This document shows, piece after piece, positions 21,872-30,873 of a stretch of DNA of 64,000 nucleotides (its first letter is position 1; every line of letters starts with the position of its first letter). Source of the DNA: Suillus spraguei (taxonomy: Eukaryota; Basidiomycota; Agaricomycetes; Boletales; Suillaceae); contig JABCPU010000065.1 in NCBI GenBank assembly GCA_016800925.1, forward strand, positions 124,001-188,000, read 5' to 3'. The notes under the pieces were generated by a model, which was not told the origin of the DNA, did not search any database, and worked only from the letters and a program-made list of their open reading frames with translations. The position numbers were made by a program, and so were the translations under genes.

Positions 21872-22611
21872 CTTGGAGAAACAAAGACTCGATGTATGTT
21901 TCTCCCAATGTACTACTAAGACTTGTATGTGCTGTAGGTGAAAGAAAAGAACTCCGTGTTCCCATCACCCTTCATTTGCATACACGTCTAAAATCCGTCG
22001 ACACCACCGCCATTATAGATTCCGGAGCAGTTGGAACCTTCATCTCTGAAGAGTTTGTGAAGATCCATAAAATCACTAAAAGAAAACTCGATAAACCTTT
22101 CAAAGTCACAACTGCCGACGGAACCTATATCAAAGGGGGACCGATTATGCATTACTGTCTCCTAGTGGTCAAAATTGATGAACGGACCATGTATGGAAAA
22201 TTCAATATCACCAAACTAGGAAGAAGAGATCAGATCCTTCTGGGGATCCCATGGTTATGCGCAATGAACCCAAGTATAGACTGGGCTGCTGAAACACTTG
22301 TTCTTCCTCAAACAAAGAAATCGGATGAAACCGAAATCGAAATAGATATTGATTGGAAGAAGAATGGATTACCCCCAATTTTCCATTGTCATTTCAAGAA
22401 ATGGCAACATTCCCGACTTCCGAGATCTCTCGTAACCCCTTTGATTTCTAAAGACCCCGAACCGGAAGTACAAACACTGCCCATCATTGATCCCATTCCA
22501 CGTGTACAACTGCCACGACCAGTATCACCTATTCCCCGCGCAGAAAACGCAAGAATGAATCTGAACCCGAGCAACGAGTTGGACAAAAACCTATTGAGCA
22601 ATGGCCAATAG
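21868..22611 (+). CDS. Aspartic protease region of gypsy-1
   Basis: This frame opens before 21868 and has no ATG of its own at the gag boundary, so it is most easily read as the continuation of gag after a -1 shift. The retropepsin signature DSGA (in AIIDSGAVGTF) is at about residue 51, and ILLGIPWL corresponds to the second conserved protease segment. The enzyme cleaves the polyprotein. The listed end at 22611 is probably not the natural end, since the -1/+1 frame from about 22540 reads on into RT with the same Glu/Lys-rich composition. A single-base indel near the C run at 22534-22537 is the likely cause. Confidence 0.85.
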   Translation: MTWRNKDSMYVSPNVLLRLVCAVGERKELRVPITLHLHTRLKSVDTTAIIDSGAVGTFISEEFVKIHKITKRKLDKPFKVTTADGTYIKGGPIMHYCLLVVKIDERTMYGKFNITKLGRRDQILLGIPWLCAMNPSIDWAAETLVLPQTKKSDETEIEIDIDWKKNGLPPIFHCHFKKWQHSRLPRSLVTPLISKDPEPEVQTLPIIDPIPRVQLPRPVSPIPRAENARMNLNPSNELDKNLLSNGQ

Positions 22612-22751
22612 AAGAGCAGAAATATGGGAAGAGAAAAGCGGAAGAAGAAATCCCAGGGCGAGACACCAATGTACCGAAACTATCCAAGTTCTATGTTCCT
22701 CCGAAAACTCTTTCAGCTTCAATCGAAGAAATTCCCGAAAACAATGAACCC

Positions 22752-23870
22752 GTGCCCTCGTTAATCCCAACTGAGGACGATGATCAATTCAATACAATGC
22801 AAGATGTCTGGCATGCGCCAGAAGTACGCGATATTTCCTCTTATGAACTAGGAGATGGAGAATTTCTCGTTGAATACGATGCTGATGGAGTTAGTATGAG
22901 AATCATCAAGGAAGTATCCATGGATACACCCCTGACACATGATGGAACTTCCCGACTCGAACAAACTCCCTACTCCACAATTCCCATTCCTCCTCCGAAA
23001 TACAGTAACAAAGCTCAGGAATTCACCACGGATGAGAAGGAAAAGAACAAGAAATCCTTCGAAGAATTGGTCCCAGAGTATTTGCACGACTTTTCAGACG
23101 TCTTTGCTAAAGACGGTCTGAACAAACTACCCCCCGAACACTCTGGTATTGATCATCGGATCGATACTAAACCTGGTTTCATTCCCCGCACATCTAAGGT
23201 TTACCCGCTATCGGAAAAAGAACATGCTGCCATCAAAACGTTTATCGATGAAAACGTTGCAAAAGGTTTTATCTCAGAATCAAAGTCACCCCAAGCTAGT
23301 GGTTTCTTCTTTGTGGGAAAAAAGTGTGGAGAATTGCGTCCCTGTCAAGATTATCGCTACATCAATGATTGGACAGTCAAAAATGCCTATCCGCTCCCAC
23401 TCCCTATCTCTCTTGTCGCATGCCTTCATAACGCACAGTTCTTTACGAAAATGGATATCCGGTCTGGTTATAATAATATCCGCATTCATCCCGATGATCG
23501 CTGGAAAGCTGCTTTTAGAACGGAATTTGGCCTCTTCGAACCGAACGTCATGTTCTTTGGCCTCTGCAATTCACCGGCAACTTTCCAAGCATATATGAAT
23601 CACACCTTCCAACAGGAAATCAACGAAGGATGGATGGTTATTTACATGGACGATATCCTCATTTTCTCTACAACAATGGCAGAACATCGTGAACGGATGA
23701 GACGGGTTTTGATGAAGATACGTAAGGAACACCTGTTCCTGAAACCGGAGAAATGCACCTTCGACGCAGAAGAAGTGGAATATCTCGGAATGATAATTCG
23801 CCATGGACAAGTTGCTATGGATACCGCCAAGACCAAGGGAATCTCCGACTGGCCAGTCCCAAATCTGTAA
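22752..23870 (+). CDS. Reverse transcriptase of gypsy-1
   Basis: Copies the element RNA into DNA inside the particle. Visible RT motifs: GELRPCQDYRYIN; KMDIRSGYNNIR with the first catalytic Asp at about residue 235; FGLCNSPATFQ; and YMDDILIF at about residues 298-305 with the other two. The frame is open upstream to about 22540, so the ATG at 22752 is only the first Met. The frame ends at a TAA (23868-23870) just after DWPVPNL. In related proteins the sequence goes on with a Lys-Val-Asp-Val-type connection, which is present here in the next frame (SVKDVRSFLGFCNFYR). One missing base in the A run near 23860 therefore separates RT from RNase H. Confidence 0.92.
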   Translation: MPSLIPTEDDDQFNTMQDVWHAPEVRDISSYELGDGEFLVEYDADGVSMRIIKEVSMDTPLTHDGTSRLEQTPYSTIPIPPPKYSNKAQEFTTDEKEKNKKSFEELVPEYLHDFSDVFAKDGLNKLPPEHSGIDHRIDTKPGFIPRTSKVYPLSEKEHAAIKTFIDENVAKGFISESKSPQASGFFFVGKKCGELRPCQDYRYINDWTVKNAYPLPLPISLVACLHNAQFFTKMDIRSGYNNIRIHPDDRWKAAFRTEFGLFEPNVMFFGLCNSPATFQAYMNHTFQQEINEGWMVIYMDDILIFSTTMAEHRERMRRVLMKIRKEHLFLKPEKCTFDAEEVEYLGMIIRHGQVAMDTAKTKGISDWPVPNL

Positions 23871-25966
23871 AAGATGTTCGGTCATTCCTCGGCTTTTGCA
23901 ACTTCTACCGCACGTTCATTTCCCACTATTCTGACATCGCCCGACCTCTTATTGATCTAACAAAGAAAGATAAGGCCTTTGATTGGACAACCGAATGCAT
24001 GGATACCTTCACAGAACTAAAAAGACACTTTACGTCCCAACCGGTGCTCCGTAATCCTGATCCTTCCCGACAATTTGCTATTGCCACCGACGCTTCGCTC
24101 GTAGCAACCGGCAGAGTTCTTTTACAGACTGATGAGAATGGTGTTTACCACCCATGTGCATATCTCTCACAGTCTTTGAACCCCGCAGAACGCAATTACC
24201 AGATCTTTGATCGGGAACTCCTTGCCGTAATCAGGGCATTAAACGAATGGTGCCATTATCTTGAAGGAAACCCACACCCCGTCCTGGTATTCACCGACCA
24301 CAAGAACCTTCTGTACTTTAGAAGTGCACAGAAGCTTACCCGTCGCCAAGCACGCTGGCAACTAATTTTGTCTATCTATGACATTGAACTGCATCACGTT
24401 GCAGGTGCTAAATTAGCAGTACCTGATGCACTATCTCACCGGCCCGACTATGACTCTGGCAAAGACGATAACGAGGACCAGACACTCCTCCCTGATGCTC
24501 TATTCGTTCGTCTTATTGATACCGATTTGAAGGATGTCTTATCGTCCTCCGACCCCCTCGATGACCCTGTCTTCAAAACAGCGTCAGATGCCCTTGACGG
24601 CGTGTGTCTTCCCCCTATGAAGTCGGCGCTCTCTGACTGGAAGATTGAGGAGAACGTCCTCTATTTCAAAAATCGCGCTTATGTTCCACCGGCACATCGT
24701 CCCGATATCCTGAAAAGATATCATGATCATCCTACCGCGGGACATCCCAGTAGGTTCAAAACTGAAGAACTCGTTAAACGTGAAGTATGGTGGCCCGCTA
24801 TGGGCTCTTATATTCGAAGATATGTTGAAGGTTGCGCCCTTTGCCAGCAAATGAAAGCCGATACTCACCCTGTTCGGCCCCCACTGACCCCGATTCCCTC
24901 CTCTGCGACTCACCCTTTTTCCCAGCTCTCCGTTGATCTTGTCACTGACCTCCCAGTGTCCGGAGGCTTTGACAGTATCATGGTCGTGGTAGACCATGGC
25001 CTTACGAAGGGGGTAATTATTATTCCTTGTTTGAAAACCATCACTTCCGAAGGCGTTGCTAAACTATTTTTGAAACACGTCTACCGACGATTTGGACTCC
25101 ATGACAAAGTTATCTCGGATCGAGGTCCGCAATTCCTATCTCGCTTCTCTAAGGAGCTTGCCCGACTTCTCGACTACGTCATCGCTCCATCCACAGCTTA
25201 TCACCCACAGACTGATGGTCAAACTGAAAGGCTAAATCAAGAACTAGAAACATACCTACACATCTATTGTCGCAACAATCCTGAAGATTGGGTAGAACAC
25301 CTACCAATCGCCGAATTCATTCACAACCACCAAAAACACGATGCAAGGAACACATCACCCTTCTATCTCATGATGGGATACGAACCACGCGCCATCCCTC
25401 ACCTTATTCCTGATTCATCTGTCCCCACAGCAGAAGATCGAGTACGATCCATCCAGAAGATAAGAGAAGAGGCAATCGCCTGTCATAATATTGCAATGCA
25501 AACAATGGCTGAACGATCCCGAGGAGATAAATACATTCCATGGAAGATTGGAGATAAGGTTTGGCTATCTGCCGCTAATCTTAGACTCAAACTCCCATCA
25601 AGGAAACTAGCACCGAAACGATACGGACCCTTCCCGATCATCGACGTCTTATCACCTATCACGTTCACGCTCAAACTCCCTCCGCAGTGGAAGATCCATC
25701 CTACATTCCACGCTTCCGTTCTATCGTCCTATAGCGAAACGGACGTACACGGTCCGAACTTCCCCGAACCACCACCTGACATCATTGAAGAAGAAGAAGA
25801 ATATGAAATAGAAGCAATCCTTTCTCACAAAGGAACCGGCACTCGCCGATGCTATCTCATCTCTTGGAAAGGATATTCATCGGGAGATAACAAATGGCTC
25901 CCAGAAAAGAACTTGAAGAACTCCGCTCGAATCTTGAATGCTTATAAGAAGCAACACGCCCTCTGA
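23753..25966 (+). CDS. RNase H, integrase and chromodomain of gypsy-1
   Basis: Meaningful sequence starts at about 23857 with VRSFLGFCNFYR, the RT connection. RNase H motifs are ATDASL (residue ~111), DRELLAV and FTDHKNL. Integrase follows: an HHCC zinc module (HDHPTAGHP to CALCQQ, residues ~323-363), then the catalytic Asp in SVDLVTDLP (~393), Asp in ISDRGPQF (~455) and Glu in QTERLN, which give the D-x35-E spacing. A GPF-like segment (KRYGPFPII, ~622) comes next. The C-terminus (about 683-733) is a chromodomain with EYEIEAIL, YLISWKGY and WLPEKNL. In chromoviruses it directs integration to marked chromatin. This places the element in the chromovirus branch. Translation depends on the frame repair noted for RT. 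Confidence 0.93.
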   Translation: MHLRRRRSGISRNDNSPWTSCYGYRQDQGNLRLASPKSVKDVRSFLGFCNFYRTFISHYSDIARPLIDLTKKDKAFDWTTECMDTFTELKRHFTSQPVLRNPDPSRQFAIATDASLVATGRVLLQTDENGVYHPCAYLSQSLNPAERNYQIFDRELLAVIRALNEWCHYLEGNPHPVLVFTDHKNLLYFRSAQKLTRRQARWQLILSIYDIELHHVAGAKLAVPDALSHRPDYDSGKDDNEDQTLLPDALFVRLIDTDLKDVLSSSDPLDDPVFKTASDALDGVCLPPMKSALSDWKIEENVLYFKNRAYVPPAHRPDILKRYHDHPTAGHPSRFKTEELVKREVWWPAMGSYIRRYVEGCALCQQMKADTHPVRPPLTPIPSSATHPFSQLSVDLVTDLPVSGGFDSIMVVVDHGLTKGVIIIPCLKTITSEGVAKLFLKHVYRRFGLHDKVISDRGPQFLSRFSKELARLLDYVIAPSTAYHPQTDGQTERLNQELETYLHIYCRNNPEDWVEHLPIAEFIHNHQKHDARNTSPFYLMMGYEPRAIPHLIPDSSVPTAEDRVRSIQKIREEAIACHNIAMQTMAERSRGDKYIPWKIGDKVWLSAANLRLKLPSRKLAPKRYGPFPIIDVLSPITFTLKLPPQWKIHPTFHASVLSSYSETDVHGPNFPEPPPDIIEEEEEYEIEAILSHKGTGTRRCYLISWKGYSSGDNKWLPEKNLKNSARILNAYKKQHAL

Positions 25967-26021
25967 TTATCCTTCAGTCAATCAACTCACACTAGCACTT
26001 GATCAACTACAACCGCTCTAA

Positions 26022-27483
26022 ATGTCTTTCCCCACCGCATACATCACCCCCGTCACCGTTGCCACCAATGACTCCGACTCTGATGTTGAACACTATGGAT
26101 CCCTTACCACCGAAATCAACAATACCTCCTTCATCGAAGCCGCCCTTCTATGTGAAGGACACGCCCTTGAAATTGAAAGAATCCTCACAGAAAGAGGTGC
26201 CTTCCCAGCCCTACTCCTCATTAACATTATCCGTACTGCTGCCCTCATCGAAGCTACAGCCAATGAAACCACAGATCCTACATATCGTCAACGCTTCTTA
26301 CATCTTCAAAAACGCATTCGTTCTTATGCTATGTTGTTGCTTCCCGGTTCTTTTAAAAATGATGTTGAAGAAGCTATTCACATCGTGGCCGAACGTCGAG
26401 CAGGCGTTGCTCGACCTCCCTCTCCGCAGGAAGATGCGCCACTTCCTATTCCAGCACCCCCTGCTTCGCGCATGTATTCTAGTGTTGATGCCCTTGCTGG
26501 CTTATGCACTGCTGTCCAAGAGATCGGGCAGCTCAAAATGCAGTCGTCGAAACCATCCAGCAATCAGTCGCTGAAACCAGAGCAGCCAGAAACTTAGTCG
26601 AAGAAGCCATCACTGATTTGCAACAAACACAAGCCGACCTCGCTTCTCCCTGAACCCCATCTCCCATTGAACAACCGACTTCATCGTCTCCCGTCGTAAC
26701 CTCTCATGACCATCCCGTATGGTTATACGAGCCCTGTACAGAGGAACAGTGTGGAGCTGCAAAAAGGTTAGGAATTCCTGTAGCAATTAATAGCACTAGG
26801 TCCTCGTCTTCGCGACCTTCACATTCATCCCCCCATGTCTATCCCGTCATCATTTGGTCCAATGGATCCTGTCTCACCAGTCTTAGTAAAAGACTTAGGC
26901 ATCACTTCCCCTCTTCCTCTAACGAACTCCTTGCGGACGCTGAACGAGAACCACTCCCGACCTCCCCACATCTGCGTATACCTTGACCACCAAGCAGCAG
27001 GCACAGCTTCGACATGACAACTCCTTGCCTTAAAATGCATGACACGAAAGAAGGGAAGAAGCGTGCTAGATCCACCAGCCCTACACCCGTTATCTCACCA
27101 TCACCATTACGCACGTCCACTTCTAACACTGATGAAAACATGAAATGCCGAGTCTGTGGCATCATCGGACATCGACAAAAGAATTGTCCCGACTATCAGT
27201 GTCAAATCTGTCTGCGATACGGTCCTACCCATCTGTCCATTTATTGCCCTCAGCATCGGGGGAACCTCCGTTTACGCTTACCTGGAAGGACGATGGATTT
27301 TATGATGCACTGCGTAGGTGGGAACAGTATCTTATTAACCGTCGACGATGAAAGGAAGGTCGACGGGCGAGAACTGTAGCAGAAGAGGAAGCGGCTTATA
27401 TGCTAGGAGGATCTGCCGCTGATGAAGACGTCGCTAACTATGATGACTATGATCCCGTCTATGACGACAATAGAGATGTTTGA
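26022..27483 (+). pseudogene. Extra ORF behind the chromodomain (ORF3) of gypsy-1
   Basis: Starts at ATG 26022, 56 bp after the integrase stop. The first segment (26022-26597, 191 residues) has a predicted-helical stretch with EAALLCEGHALEIERIL. The protein continues in another frame (AAQNAVVETIQQSVAE, 26530-26650), with a TGA in an Arg-like position near 26652. The distal part (27040-27483) has a CX2CX4HX4C knuckle (CRVCGIIGHRQKNC) and, six residues on, a CX2CX6HX4C module (CQICLRYGPTHLSIYC), then LTWKDDGFYD and an acidic end. Several single-base frame changes break it. The degenerate second copy keeps the same order (44000-44453 and 48001-49006), so this is part of the element. Its function is unknown; zinc modules suggest nucleic-acid binding. 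It is not an envelope: I see no signal peptide or membrane segment. Confidence 0.75.
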
Positions 27484-27503
27484 AAGCCGGTGACTTTCAC
27501 CGT

Positions 27504-27515
27504 AATAGGGGGTAA
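27504..27515 (+). promoter_or_regulatory. Polypurine tract of gypsy-1
   Basis: AATAGGGGGTAA directly precedes the 3' LTR and would prime plus-strand DNA synthesis. The second copy has ACAGGGGTAA in the same place (49032-49041). Confidence 0.7.
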
Positions 27516-27988
27516 TGTTACAGTTGTACGTGCCCCTATTCATTTTCCCTTTATTTCCTTACTTGTATATCATGTCACATGACTCTGACTCATATGCTCA
27601 ACGCATCTGTACAACACATGCCTTCCTTATTAGGATACGCAGTTACGTTCTCACGGTTACTTGGTCTGTGCGCACATATTGGCCTATTTAAGCACAGTGT
27701 ACTTGTAGTAGATTCCTTACTTTAATCTTACTGGGTTTTACCTGGAATCTCCTTCGCTTAGGTCTCCAACCTAAGTCGTCTTGAATCGTCTCTAAGTCTA
27801 AGCACTCCTTAGCTTAGTCTCTATTCTCGCAAAACCTCTTGGACTTGTCCTTGAGGCCAGACCCTTGATCGTACTCGGAATGGTTCCTTGTACTTTCACC
27901 TTGTCCTCTTCTGGACATTGTAAGAACCTCCCAGCAGACCGTCTGTGTCTTTTCACTGTCGCTGGTGACGCCATCCCAGTTCGTAACA
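27516..27988 (+). repeat. 3' LTR of gypsy-1
   Basis: 473 bp, TGTTACAGTTG to TTCGTAACA. It is followed by ATTAG, the same five bases that precede the 5' LTR. Confidence 0.93.
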
Positions 27989-28998
27989 ATTAGTAGAGTT
28001 TGTCCTTATCTAATTTAACCTATTTCAAGACCACAAATACATGATAGAATGAATAGGAAGGCTGTGAGAGTTTGTGGGATGGACCATATATACTGATAGG
28101 GAAGATCACATATAGATAATAGATTGAATAGGGAGGACCACAGAGTTTGTGGGGTGGACCATATATACCGATAGGGAAGACCACATATAGATAATAGATT
28201 GAATAGGGAGGACCGCAGGAGTTTGTGGGGTGGACCATACATACTGATAGGGAAGACCACATATAGACAACAACTTGAATAGGGAGAACCACAGGAGTTT
28301 GTGGGCCGGTGTAGAGAAACAATCTTGCCTGGAGGGACAGGTATAAGAAGCAGGGAGCAGTATGTTCAGCCCAAAGGGCTTCTGACTAGCCAAAACTCAA
28401 GGGAAGGAGAGAGGAAACAGTCAAAGACAGTGGTAGTGTTCACTTTAGAAAACTAGGTATCCAGGAGCTAAGTAGTGAGCTATGAAAGCTGCCAAACTAG
28501 AAAAGCTGCAGAGAGAAAAGCTACACAAGAACTCAAATGAGTGAGGAGTTATGGTAAGCTGCCCAGGAACTCAATCAAAAGAGGAGCTAACAGTACTGGA
28601 ACTAAGTAGAATCCTTGGTGGTGCAAAGAGTGAAAGGTAAGGTGCTTATGTAATCATCAAAAGTGCGAACCTAAGGTAAGGAAAGTCCAAGTATGAGACA
28701 CCATGCAAAAACTACCTTTTCAAGCCCAGCCTGAGTTTGTCTGTCACACCGGACCATATATACCAATAGGGAAGACCACATAGATAATAGATTCAATAGT
28801 GAGGACCACAAAAATTAATGAAATCAGTGTTGCCATTGGTTCTTTAAAATACTCCATACATTCATATATTTATATTAAACATGATTTAGAACAGATGTAA
28901 ATAAGAAAATGAAAATAGTTGCAAGAGAACAGCAGATTCAGTAGGATTAAATGCTGAGGCATCAAGAATATATTATTGAAAAGATAAGACAATATCTA
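27989..28998. repeat. Inverted duplication, inner left arm with minisatellite
   Basis: 27989-28309 and 28749-28998 continue the left arm after the gypsy insertion and match 34002-34605 in reverse. It holds about four units of a roughly 70-bp minisatellite (GGACCATATATAC, GGGAAGACCACATATAGATA, GAATAGGGAGGACC). The inner end coincides with the stop codon of the KDZ gene at 28996. Unlike the outer arm, this part differs from its partner at several per cent of positions and in repeat number. Confidence 0.8.
28310..28748 (+). mobile_element. LTR-X, short copy, with CCGG target duplication
   Basis: 439 bp starting TGTAGAGAAACAATCTTGCC and ending GTTTGTCTGTCACA, flanked by CCGG on both sides (28306-28309, 28749-28752). 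The empty site GTGGGCC.. without insertion is readable in the partner arm, which shows the insertion directly. The 5' end resembles LTR-A and the 3' end matches the elements ending at 48000 and 57276. No coding capacity is seen. Confidence 0.8.
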
Positions 28999-30873
28999 CA
29001 TGCGGCGCCGCTTGTGTAATGACATAATAGGGGAAGAAGGCATGAAATTATTGTCAATGTCATCGAAATCGTCCATGAACTCCATATCCTGACCATACCT
29101 ATACTCATCTGCTAATGCGATCTCTTCAATAGCATTCATTAGTTCCTCACCTTCAATCTCACCGTACTCCAGCTCACTCTTGCAGTCACCCTCTCCATCT
29201 CCTTCCATACTCTGGTCATCATTGTCATCACACAATGATGATTGCACTTGATTATAAGCAGCTTGATGTAAAGCTTCGTCAGAGGGTCCCCAACTTGCAC
29301 TCCATGGCCATGCACATGGAATAGACTGAACTTTTTTTCTTCCAAACAACACAAATGTCAATAAGGTCATCTGCACAAGACTTAAGGTGGAAAGACATTG
29401 CTGGATTGGCCACTACGAAGTCATTAAATATTATTTATAACATATTACATGCCGACGCACCTGCTTCATGTAAGGCAGCTTGTATACTGACCCACTCTGC
29501 CAACATCCATTCTTGAATAACAGCCCTCTCCTGCATCAGTCGAGCTTCCTCCTCATTGCACCAATCGACTTCCAGTTGCAGCTGGATACCATTCCTAACT
29601 GTGTCATCCGATAGCCATGCTGGGGGGTTCAAAGTGTCGTCATCAAGCCCAATGTCTTGCCAGATGTCATCATGCTGGATGACATGAGGGGGAACAGCAG
29701 CAAGAGGTGCTCGCCACTGTTGTATAAGAGATCATAGTTGAGAACACAGACTGTTGTATGTAGAAACTAATTTGAGGATGCTAGGCTCTTGGTGTTTGAT
29801 TGAGTGCTGGGTATTCACATGAAGCTTATGTTCAGCTGTAAAATTGTGAGATATGCGTCAGTGCGGTCCAAATATCAATGCACCATTGACTGTTGCTCTG
29901 TAAGACCTCTCAAGTCTCTCCAATTCAAACTTTCATTGACGAAGGCGATCTTGAATGCGAGTTTTTATTGTGCAAGCATTCAAGCAAACTGTAAGATATG
30001 TGTCCTTCTTCATCCTCTCCAGGTTGACCTTGTCATCCATTCCAAGTGCAGCTTGTCGACAGCAGAGAGTGTCAGCAGTTTTCCTATGCCACGATCAAGC
30101 ATTTACAAGCTGCAGATTGACTTCCCCAATGTTAGGGACATGGTCACCATGGAGCTGCATCTCAAATTTGTGTATGGAGGTTTCCTGAACTTCCAGCATC
30201 TTCTTCAGTGCTAGGATGGTATTGATTACCTCCACTGCCTTGTTTCTAGATTGTCCTACATGACATTTAGTTAAACAATAGGCACACTTAGTTATCATAT
30301 ACATATGTGGTGTGGGTTGTGTCTGGTGATCAACCTGGGCCTTCCATTCTAGATGGAGCATATCCTCATCCAACTGCAAGTCGTGTAAAAGGTCCAGTGC
30401 ATCATTCTTCTTTGTTTGACAGTGGATCCAACACCAATGGAGTCAGTGTCCAAATCCTTGCAATGATTTTGAGTCTAAGTAACGAATCTGTGTATCAAGG
30501 ACAAAAAGTTGTTGATTAGACTTCACCAGGAGAGTGAGATTCGTAAAATGACTGTAATAGAGTACACATACCCCTGAAACATGCAAAGAAGGGATGAGAG
30601 GCTTGAGGAAACTCCATAATCATTCACATCCTTCACCATCAGACAAGCCGAAATCTTCTCGCTTCCTGGGGTGGTAGATGACTTGACATGGCCACTGGTG
30701 ACCATAAGCATGGAATACAGCAACAGCAAATGCAATGCAAGATAGGATAGAGTCGTCCATGAATTTCCACTTGTGACAGCTCCATTCAAGCTGGCATGCA
30801 ATATCATATAAAAGCCTCATGGTCATCTGAGCAGAAATGTGTTTGAACAACCGGTCCAAGAGAGCAAGCACAT
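28996..30873 (-). pseudogene. 3' part of a KDZ-type transposase gene
   Basis: On the minus strand the sequence reads LYDIACQLEWS, then AVFHAYGHQWPCQVIYHPRK and FGLSDGEGCE (30886-30610), which match the conserved catalytic-side motifs of KDZ transposases (DIxCQ, HxxxHxxxCQ, GLxDGExxER). Further on come QLFVLDTQI, LDLLHDLQLDEDMLHLEWKA, PPAWLSDDTVRNGIQLQLEVD and EEARLMQERAVIQEWMLAEW, typical of the C-terminal region, and an acidic tail ending HKRRRM with TAG at 28996-28998. Short introns separate the exons. The N-terminal half is missing: an LTR-A copy abuts the coding sequence at 30874. Several internal stops suggest decay. Confidence 0.72.

Larger units (their letters stand above)
20396..27988 (+). 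mobile_element. Ty3/gypsy chromovirus, near complete (gypsy-1)
   Basis: Two direct LTRs (20396-20870 and 27516-27988) begin TGTTACAGTTG and end AACA. They flank gag, protease, RT, RNase H, integrase, a chromodomain and an extra ORF. The element is bounded by the perfect 5-bp duplication ATTAG (20391-20395 and 27989-27993) and interrupts the inverted-repeat arm, which proves insertion after that sequence existed. By eye the LTRs differ by seven substitutions, all transitions, and four single-base indels, which suggests a fairly recent insertion. Single-base frame breaks near 22537, 23860 and 26530 and in the extra ORF mean this copy is probably not autonomous, unless they are sequencing errors. 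I could not identify a tRNA primer site behind the 5' LTR. Confidence 0.93.

Noticed and set aside
21245..25674. Minus-strand frames opposite gag and pol.
   Set aside because: They are shadows of the plus-strand retrotransposon genes, whose domains are unambiguous.
26022..27483. ORF3 of gypsy-1 as an envelope gene, because of its position.
   Set aside because: No signal peptide, hydrophobic membrane segment or glycoprotein features; it has zinc modules instead.
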